In this document: in pieces, positions 6,669 through 11,715 of the stretch | Layout of the letters: every line of letters begins with the position of its first letter | How positions within the stretch are numbered: position 1 is the stretch's first letter | Assembly (NCBI GenBank): GCA_007123785.1 | Contig: SLGL01000390.1 | Coordinates: forward strand, 1 to 11,715 | DNA: 11,715 nucleotides | Source of the DNA: Balneolaceae bacterium | Lineage (GTDB): Bacteria; Bacteroidota; Rhodothermia; Balneolales; Balneolaceae | Direction of reading: 5' to 3' | The notes under the pieces: generated by a model | The model's database searches: none | Seen by the model: only the letters and a program-made list of their open reading frames with translations | Told to the model about the DNA's origin: nothing | Translations under genes and position numbers: made by a program

Positions 6669-7790
6669 ATGACAGAAAAAATTTACAGAGCTTGTCTTGT
6701 CCTCGCGGGTCTTTGCATACCGGTAATCATAGTAATGCTGGCACTTGGCTACGGGCCGGAAACGGGTGTTTTTGTGATCGGATTTTTTACGCTTGCTGCG
6801 ATAGGAATCCGCATTCTTCCCCATCTGAAAGGTTTTTCATTTACCATTTGGGTCTTTGCGGCTGTTTCCCTGGCTATGTTTTATCCTCAAACAATTACAG
6901 ATGTGAGAGGTTACAACACGGAAGGCTTAATTGTTCCCCTTGTGCAATTGATCATGTTTGGGATGGGGACGGCAATGAGTGTTCAGGATTTTGTGGGCGT
7001 CATAAAAATGCCAAAAGGGGTATTTGTCGGGTTGGTATGTCAGTTCTCCATCATGCCGATTGTGGGCGTTACGCTGGCACTTTCGATGGGTTTCCCGGCA
7101 GAAATTGCTGCGGGGATTGTTCTGATCGGTTCGTCGCCAAGCGGTGTGGCTTCAAATGTGATGGCATTTCTGGCCAAAGGAAATCTTGCACTCTCCATCA
7201 CACTTACGGCTGTTGCCACTCTTATGGCTCCGATCATGACGCCTTTCCTCATGCAAACATTTGCAGGTCAGTTTGTGCCCATAGAATTTATGAGCATGAT
7301 GATGAGCATTATCAATATGATTATTTTGCCGATTGCAGCCGGACTTCTGTTTAATCGCATTTTTCGCGGCCGGGCCCAGTGGCTGCATGATGCCATGCCG
7401 GCAATCTCAATGGCTGGTATCGTGATCATTATCGGAGTCATAACCGCAGCAGGCAGGGATAATTTACTGGTTATCGGATTTCTGCTGATACTTGCAGCCA
7501 TCATTCACAATGCAGCCGGTTATATCCTGGGATATTGGGGATGCCGTCTGTTCGGTATGAACGAAAGAGATTGCCGAACCATCGCTTTTGAGGTGGGGAT
7601 GCAAAACGGAGGATTGGCCTCCGGCATCGCGGTAGAAATGGGCAGAGCCGCCACGATGGGACTTGCCCCGGCAATTTTCGGCCCCTGGATGAATATTTCG
7701 GGATCATTCCTGGCAAACTGGTGGCGCGATCGTGCCCCAGTTGATGAAGAAGATGTTGGTACTGATGAGGCCGGTCAAACAGATGATTAA
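6669..7790 (+). CDS. BASS-family sodium:organic anion symporter
   Basis: 373-residue polytopic membrane protein of the bile acid:sodium symporter (BASS/SBF) superfamily, with about nine to ten hydrophobic helices between residues 7 and 350. The two diagnostic sodium-site motifs are present: SSPSGVASNVMAFLAKGNLALS (about 155-176), matching the crossover helix PGG.ASN...LAKG.., and EVGMQNGGLA (308-317) with E308, Q312 and N313. The C-terminal tail (about 355-373) is short, hydrophilic and acidic. Bacterial BASS carriers import monocarboxylates, keto acids, pantothenate or bile acids with sodium. In this setting it plausibly brings in the product of the exported enzymes (inference). The start codon lies in a CTGCCAATG context with no Shine-Dalgarno. 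It is separated from the RraA-like gene by 254 bases and from the CBM9-like gene by 117, so it may be its own transcription unit. Confidence 0.88.
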   Translation: MTEKIYRACLVLAGLCIPVIIVMLALGYGPETGVFVIGFFTLAAIGIRILPHLKGFSFTIWVFAAVSLAMFYPQTITDVRGYNTEGLIVPLVQLIMFGMGTAMSVQDFVGVIKMPKGVFVGLVCQFSIMPIVGVTLALSMGFPAEIAAGIVLIGSSPSGVASNVMAFLAKGNLALSITLTAVATLMAPIMTPFLMQTFAGQFVPIEFMSMMMSIINMIILPIAAGLLFNRIFRGRAQWLHDAMPAISMAGIVIIIGVITAAGRDNLLVIGFLLILAAIIHNAAGYILGYWGCRLFGMNERDCRTIAFEVGMQNGGLASGIAVEMGRAATMGLAPAIFGPWMNISGSFLANWWRDRAPVDEEDVGTDEAGQTDD

Positions 7791-7812
7791 AAAAATGAAG
7801 ATTGATTTTTTT
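7789..7812 (+). terminator. A/T-only hairpin after the symporter gene
   Basis: AAAAAAAT (7789-7796, starting in the stop codon) and ATTTTTTT (7805-7812) form an 8-bp pairing around the 8-nt loop GAAGATTG. The 3' arm is itself a seven-T run. Such A/T-only stems are weak, so this may be a poor terminator or chance; it is listed because of its position directly at the stop codon. Confidence 0.2.
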
Positions 7813-7907
7813 ATGATTCGGGAAATAAAAGTTGAAAAGTAATCTTTGAACCACCAATATTTGAGGTTACTACTACGCAAGTGTGATGAAATGAATCTAA
7901 ATAAAGC

Positions 7908-9089
7908 ATGAAGTTCAGAAATCTATTTTTACTATTCACAGTTTGCAGCCTGGTGCTACTGGTTGCTTTTTCCGTTGTTTCCGAAAATGAAAAAAAGCCT
8001 CTGGTTGATGATGAAAAATCAGCCGGTGTTGATCTCGTAAGTGATGTGCAAAGGCCGGGTTTTGCCGTTCCGATGATTCCGTTTCAGCCGAAGCATTACA
8101 TCGTTTACCGCACTGATGAACCGATTGAGATCGACGGGCGGATCGATGAAGATGCCTGGGCAAAAGCAGAGTGGACGGATTATTTTGTGGACATTGAAGG
8201 CCACCTGAAACCATCACCAAGATATCGTACGAGAGCCAAAATGCTTTGGGATGATAACTATTTTTATTTCGCAGCAGAACTGGAAGAGCCCAATGTGTGG
8301 GCTACTCTTACTGAGAGAAACTCCGTTATTTTCCACGATAATAACTTTGAAATCTTTATCGATCCGAACGGAGATACCCACAACTACTTCGAGTTTGAAA
8401 TTAATGCCTTTGAAACTATCTGGGACCTTTTCCTGACGCGTCCCTATCGCGATGGAACACAGGTGATCAACCAGTGGAACCTGCTTGACTATCAGGCAGG
8501 TGTATATATCGATGGGGAAATCAACAATCCCGGGGTGGAAGATAACAAGTGGACGGTTGAAGTTGCCCTGCCCTGGAGTGCTTTGCAGGAAACAGCTCCC
8601 GGCAGAAGGCCTCCCCGGCATGGCGAACAGTGGAGGGTTAATTTTTCGAGGGTCCAGTGGCTGCTGGATGTTGTGGACAACGAATACCAGAAACGGATCA
8701 ATCCGGAAACGGGAAATGCCTATCCCGAGGATAACTGGGTTTGGTCTCCCCAGGGACTGGTCAATATGCACTATCCCGAAATGTGGGGGTTTGCTCAATT
8801 CTCGGAAAATATAGCAGGGGAAGCTGAAGATGAATTCGAATGGAATCGCGACGAGGAGATTAAATGGGCACTTAGGCAGGTCTACTATGCGCAAAGAAAC
8901 TACAGAAGCGAACATGGAGTATTTGCAGATGATTTCCGCAAGCTGAATATGGCGCTGCTTGAAATTGAAGGGTACGTTTTTAATCCCACGATTGAGGTCA
9001 CCAGCAATATGTATGAAGCCATTGCTGAAAGCTTTGACGGCGAACGAACCTGGCACATCCGCCAGGATGGAAGAATCTGGCGCCAATAA
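7908..9089 (+). CDS. Exported CBM9-like protein with C-terminal domain
   Basis: 393-residue exported protein. Residues 1-25 form a signal peptide or anchor (hydrophobic FLLFTVCSLVLLVAFSVV). A CBM9-like beta-sandwich spans about 64-300: EIDGRIDEDAWAKAEWTDYF (74-93) is the family's opening motif, followed by FEIFIDPNGDTHNYFEFEINA (147-167), WTVEVALPWSAL (215-226), EQWRVNFSRVQW (240-251) and the closing WSPQGLVNMHYPEMWGFAQF (279-298). A C-terminal segment (about 316-393) starts with a helix, LRQVYYAQRNYRSEHGVFADDFRKL, that looks like the mature part of type IV pilin-like domains, and ends HIRQDGRIWRQ; this pairing occurs in CBM9-like proteins of Bacteroidota as I recall. It likely binds a glycan or glycoconjugate at the cell surface or in the periplasm; no catalytic motif is seen. 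It lies only 27 bases before the next RidA-like gene, suggesting co-transcription. Confidence 0.78.
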   Translation: MKFRNLFLLFTVCSLVLLVAFSVVSENEKKPLVDDEKSAGVDLVSDVQRPGFAVPMIPFQPKHYIVYRTDEPIEIDGRIDEDAWAKAEWTDYFVDIEGHLKPSPRYRTRAKMLWDDNYFYFAAELEEPNVWATLTERNSVIFHDNNFEIFIDPNGDTHNYFEFEINAFETIWDLFLTRPYRDGTQVINQWNLLDYQAGVYIDGEINNPGVEDNKWTVEVALPWSALQETAPGRRPPRHGEQWRVNFSRVQWLLDVVDNEYQKRINPETGNAYPEDNWVWSPQGLVNMHYPEMWGFAQFSENIAGEAEDEFEWNRDEEIKWALRQVYYAQRNYRSEHGVFADDFRKLNMALLEIEGYVFNPTIEVTSNMYEAIAESFDGERTWHIRQDGRIWRQ

Positions 9090-9116
9090 TGTTAATCCAA
9101 AATAAAACCTGAAACC

Positions 9117-9716
9117 ATGGCCAAAACCCAATCCAGCAAAACAAAAAAAACCGCTACTCTCTGGTTTTTGATTCCAACCCTGTTATTGACCGTTGCTTTG
9201 TTTACCGGAATGGAAAGATCTTCAGGTGCAGATCAGGACCCGCTTTACGATTATGATGTGGAGGAGAGAATCGCAGAGCTTGGTATTGAACTGCAAACTC
9301 CAACTCCGCCAACCGCCAATTATGTGCGTGCTATCCGAACAGGGAATCTGGTGTTTCTTGCCGGCCACGGCCCTGACAGGCCGGAGGGCGGCCAGGTAAC
9401 AGGGACTATGGGAACCGGTGAACTCACCCTCGAAGAAGGCCAGGAAGCAGCGCGTTTTACCGGAATCTCTCTGTTGACATCACTCAAAGCAGAAATCGGT
9501 GATTTGAATAAAGTCAGCCGGATCGTGAAAGTTACAGGAATGGTCAATGCCGATCCGTCGTACACCGAACATTCACAGGTCATTAACGGATTCAGCGACC
9601 TGATGGTGGAAATTTTTGAGGACCGGGGGCGTCATGCACGCGCATCCGTTGGTATGAGTTCTCTTCCAGGGAACATTCCTGTGGAGATCGACATGATTGT
9701 GGAAGTTGCCGATTAA
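9117..9716 (+). CDS. RidA-superfamily protein with membrane leader (second subfamily, copy 1)
   Basis: 199-residue RidA-superfamily protein of the longer subfamily marked by GHGPDRPEGGQVTG, LTLEEGQEAAR, GMVNADP and GFSDLMVEIF, distinct from the pair at 3127-4148. The domain covers about 46-197. RidA's carboxylate-binding Arg is likely R175 (GRHARASVGMSSLPG) and the conserved acid E190 (VEIDMIVEV), so imine hydrolysis is possible but less well established for this branch. The N-terminus is lysine-rich (AKTQSSKTKKT) followed by about 18 hydrophobic residues (14-31), giving a signal peptide or inner-membrane anchor with the domain outside the cytoplasm. It starts 27 bases after the CBM9-like gene. 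It is about three-quarters identical to the next gene by eye over the shared domain. The leader is not homologous to that of the next copy, so the two differ mainly in targeting. Confidence 0.82.
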   Translation: MAKTQSSKTKKTATLWFLIPTLLLTVALFTGMERSSGADQDPLYDYDVEERIAELGIELQTPTPPTANYVRAIRTGNLVFLAGHGPDRPEGGQVTGTMGTGELTLEEGQEAARFTGISLLTSLKAEIGDLNKVSRIVKVTGMVNADPSYTEHSQVINGFSDLMVEIFEDRGRHARASVGMSSLPGNIPVEIDMIVEVAD

Positions 9717-9780
9717 TCCGCATTATAAATTCAGCTTTTTTTCCTTTCAAAAAATACTATTTAACCAAAAAAATATACTA

Positions 9781-10332
9781 ATGAAATCATTGATCACGAT
9801 ATTACTTGCAGCCGGACTTCTCATTTCCTGTGCAGATGAACAGGCTCAGCAAACCACGGGAAATGACCATGATATTGCAGAACGTCTTTCTGAACTTGGA
9901 ATTGAACTTACAGAACCCGGTCCGCCGGTTGCCAATTTCGTGTATGCTGTTCAGACTGGAAATCTTGTATTCTTATCCGGCCATGGTCCGGACAGGCCAG
10001 AAGGCGGCCAGGTAACCGGGAAACTGGGTACAGATGAACTAACCCTTGAAGAAGGCCAGGAAGCAGCACGGCTTACCGGAATAGCCCTTCTCGCATCACT
10101 TCAACAAAAAATCGGTGACCTGAACCGTGTTGAACGCATTGTGAAAGTGAACGGCATGGTAAATGCCGACCCCTCTTTCACCCAGCATTCACAGGTTGTT
10201 AACGGATTCAGCGATCTGATGGTGGAAATTTTTGGCGATAAAGGGCGCCACGCTCGTGCATCGATCGGGATGAGTTCACTTCCCGGAGATATAGCTGTGG
10301 AGATTGATATGGTGGTTGAAATCTCGGATTGA
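9781..10332 (+). CDS. RidA-superfamily lipoprotein (second subfamily, copy 2)
   Basis: 183-residue tandem paralog of the preceding gene. The start at 9781 is chosen over an upstream in-frame ATG at 9697: the upstream one lies inside the previous gene and adds an unlikely 28 residues, while 9781 gives a clean lipoprotein signal, MKSLITILLAAGLLISC, with lipobox LISC and Cys17. Residues 18-30 form a Gln/Asp-rich linker after the lipidated cysteine. The RidA-type domain covers about 33-181 and keeps GHGPDRPEGGQVTG, LTLEEGQEAAR, GMVNADP, R159 (RHARASIGMSSLPG) and E174 (VEIDMVVEI). With an acidic residue (Ala-Asp) after Cys17 the sorting is uncertain, but attachment to a membrane facing the periplasm or surface is likely. 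A lipoprotein RidA is rare. It lies 64 bases after copy 1 and 87 before the second SelA-like gene. Confidence 0.84.
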   Translation: MKSLITILLAAGLLISCADEQAQQTTGNDHDIAERLSELGIELTEPGPPVANFVYAVQTGNLVFLSGHGPDRPEGGQVTGKLGTDELTLEEGQEAARLTGIALLASLQQKIGDLNRVERIVKVNGMVNADPSFTQHSQVVNGFSDLMVEIFGDKGRHARASIGMSSLPGDIAVEIDMVVEISD

Positions 10333-10359
10333 GGGATTTGATCATGAAACCGGTCAGTC

Positions 10360-10386
10360 TTTCGGAGGTCTGGTTCGAATCCGAAA
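10360..10386. repeat. Inverted repeat containing a tRNA T-arm-like sequence
   Basis: TTTCGGA (10360-10366) and TCCGAAA (10380-10386) are perfect reverse complements with a 13-nt loop. The 3' half, GGTTCGAATCC (10372-10382), is the textbook T-loop sequence of bacterial tRNA genes. The rest of a tRNA (D-arm, anticodon arm, acceptor pairing) is not found upstream, so this is not an intact tRNA. It may be a simple hairpin between the RidA lipoprotein gene and the SelA-like gene, or a leftover tRNA 3' end of the kind used as integration sites. Confidence 0.4.
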
Positions 10387-10419
10387 ATACTTATTAATCA
10401 CAACCAAACCCGAAACCTG

Positions 10420-11631
10420 ATGATCAACCGACGCAAAACCTTAAAAATACTTGCAGGTCTGCCTTTTATTGGCGGAATGGCCGCGTCCGCACTCATTACA
10501 AAACCGTCCGGCGCAAAGCTGGAGAGGCCGAAGTATTCCCGTGATTTTTTTACCGAACTGGGACTGAGGCCTTTCATTAATGCGCGCGGCACTATTACGG
10601 CCCTCTCCGGGTCTCTGATGCTTCCCGAGGTAATGGAAGCTGTCAATTATGCATCGCAGCAGTTTGTAAGCCTGAACGACTTGCAGGACAGAGTGGGCGA
10701 GCGGATTGCTGAAATGCTGAATTGTGAAGCGGCGATGGTTTCATCGGGTGCCGCAGCGGGCATGACACTCGGTACCGCAGCCTGCATAACCGGCGATGAC
10801 CGAGAGAAAATACGCCTTCTGCCAAATCTGCCCGGACCGGAGAGAGAGGTCATTATCCAGAAAACTCATCGTTTTGCCTATGACCACGCTGTCAGAAATT
10901 GTGGTATAAAACTGGTTGAAGTGGACGGGCCCGAAGAGATGGAGCAGGCCATTAATGAACGCACCGTGATGATGCTCTTTTATAATGCAGCCTCCGAACA
11001 CAGTGTCAGCAAGGTAGAATTTGTAGCTATCGGAAAGCGCCATAATGTACCTACTTTTAACGATGCCGCGGCTGATGTCCCCCCTGTCGATAACCTTTTC
11101 AAGTATACAGAGATGGGTTTTGATCTGGTTACATTTTCAGGCGGAAAGGCAATGAGAGGCCCCCAGAGTGCCGGACTGCTATTTGGGCGAAAAGATCTTA
11201 TTGAAGCCGCCAAAATGAATAATAATCCAAATGCCGATTCCATTGGGCGTGGTTTCAAAGTTAATAAAGAGGAGATGCTGGCTATGATGGTTGCGCTGGA
11301 AAATTACCTCGGCCGCGACCACGAAAAAGACTGGCAGGAATGGGAAAACCGGGTTGATCGGATCGCTTCTGCCGTGGAGAATATTCCAACGGTGGAAACC
11401 GAACAGTACGTACCTGCAGTAGCCAACCATGTGCCGCACCTGAGAATCACCTGGGATGAAGAGGAATTGGAGGTTACACCTGAAGAAGTGAGAGAAAAGC
11501 TGAGGTTTGGCCATCCCTCTATTGAGGCTGCCGGGGGCGGGAATTCGCTGGATTTGAGTGTTTTTATGATGCAGCCTGAAGAAGTGGGCATTGTGGGACG
11601 AAGGATAAGAGAAGAGCTCACTTCAGGTTAA
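10420..11631 (+). CDS. SelA-fold PLP-dependent enzyme with Tat leader (paralog 2)
   Basis: 403-residue paralog of the gene at 239, with the same length and alignable throughout. The probable Schiff-base lysine is K243 (FSGGKAMRGPQSAGLLFG); FNDAAADVPP (213-222) holds the probable ring-nitrogen aspartate (D215). Other shared signatures are GTITALSGSLMLPEV, SIGRGFKVNKEEMLAMMVALE and HVPHLRITWDEEE. The leader MINRRKTLKILAGLPFIGGM has a twin arginine (R4-R5), a hydrophobic stretch and a possible cleavage after ASA (22-24), a better Tat candidate than paralog 1. It belongs to the DgaE/SelA-like branch, not to true selenocysteine synthase. Differences from paralog 1 include FAYDHAVRNCG for IYEQQFTACG (about 152-162), MMLFYNAASEHS for IGFYFNASPHQS near the active site, and a two-residue longer NNNPNADSIGRG loop, so substrates may differ. 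It follows a RidA lipoprotein gene by 87 bases, supporting a PLP-enzyme/RidA partnership. Confidence 0.86.
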   Translation: MINRRKTLKILAGLPFIGGMAASALITKPSGAKLERPKYSRDFFTELGLRPFINARGTITALSGSLMLPEVMEAVNYASQQFVSLNDLQDRVGERIAEMLNCEAAMVSSGAAAGMTLGTAACITGDDREKIRLLPNLPGPEREVIIQKTHRFAYDHAVRNCGIKLVEVDGPEEMEQAINERTVMMLFYNAASEHSVSKVEFVAIGKRHNVPTFNDAAADVPPVDNLFKYTEMGFDLVTFSGGKAMRGPQSAGLLFGRKDLIEAAKMNNNPNADSIGRGFKVNKEEMLAMMVALENYLGRDHEKDWQEWENRVDRIASAVENIPTVETEQYVPAVANHVPHLRITWDEEELEVTPEEVREKLRFGHPSIEAAGGGNSLDLSVFMMQPEEVGIVGRRIREELTSG

Positions 11632-11715
11632 ATATGATCTTTTAAAAAGTGCATAGGACCCATTTTAATTTCAGATGACTTGCTCAGAAAATTCAAGGAG
11701 AATTTATCTTAAAAA

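Noticed and set aside
6692..7354. A 220-codon plus-strand frame overlapping the symporter in another phase
   Set aside because: The translation is rich in Cys, His and Asn, with no membrane helices or motifs, while the main frame has both BASS sodium-site signatures.
7817..7848. Possible Bacteroidota-type promoter (TTCG, 19 bases, TAATCTTTG) before the CBM9-like gene
   Set aside because: The upstream box has a mismatch and the downstream box has one extra base, so it is no better than expected by chance in AT-rich DNA.
8214..9131. A 305-codon minus-strand frame opposite the CBM9-like gene
   Set aside because: The plus-strand frame shows clear CBM9 motifs; the antisense frame shows no recognisable domain and runs into the next gene's start.
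9697..9780. Upstream ATG extending the RidA lipoprotein gene by 28 codons
   Set aside because: It overlaps the end of the previous gene and would bury a clean lipobox signal; the start at 9781 is preferred.

Overview
The window holds eleven protein genes, all on the + strand. No RNA gene, insertion sequence or CRISPR array is visible. Most starts lack a Shine-Dalgarno sequence and sit behind A/T-rich leaders, base composition is moderate, and many products carry export signals. This fits a Bacteroidota-like organism, most plausibly the Balneolales/Rhodothermales group. That placement is inference from style, not from a marker gene.

Layout: an AT-rich leader (1-238); a SelA-fold PLP enzyme with a twin-arginine (Tat) leader (239-1450); a 320-base AT-rich gap with two inverted repeats; a Sec-exported COG3964-type amidohydrolase (1771-3051); two tandem RidA proteins with Tat or Tat-like leaders (3127-3606, 3651-4148); a second amidohydrolase (4180-5439); an exported RraA-like aldolase-family protein (5464-6414); a 254-base gap with a nested inverted repeat (about 6484-6543); a BASS-family sodium symporter (6669-7790); an exported CBM9-like protein (7908-9089); two tandem RidA-superfamily proteins of a different subfamily, one with a membrane leader and one a lipoprotein (9117-9716, 9781-10332); and a second Tat-leader SelA-like PLP enzyme (10420-11631).

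How the genes may work together: PLP lyases and aminotransferases can release reactive enamine/imine intermediates, and RidA proteins hydrolyse such imines to keto acids and ammonia. COG3964 amidohydrolases are found beside SelA-like ammonia lyases in other bacteria and remove acyl groups. RraA-family folds include aldolases and decarboxylases of keto acids, and BASS carriers import organic anions. A coherent inference is an exported pathway that deacylates an amino compound, eliminates or deaminates it with the PLP enzyme, clears the imine with RidA, cleaves the keto acid with the RraA-like protein and imports the product through the BASS carrier. The substrate cannot be read from the sequence.

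The most unusual features are that nearly every enzyme, including the PLP enzymes and all four RidA proteins, appears to be exported, and that four of the gene families are present as paralogous pairs within 11.4 kb.
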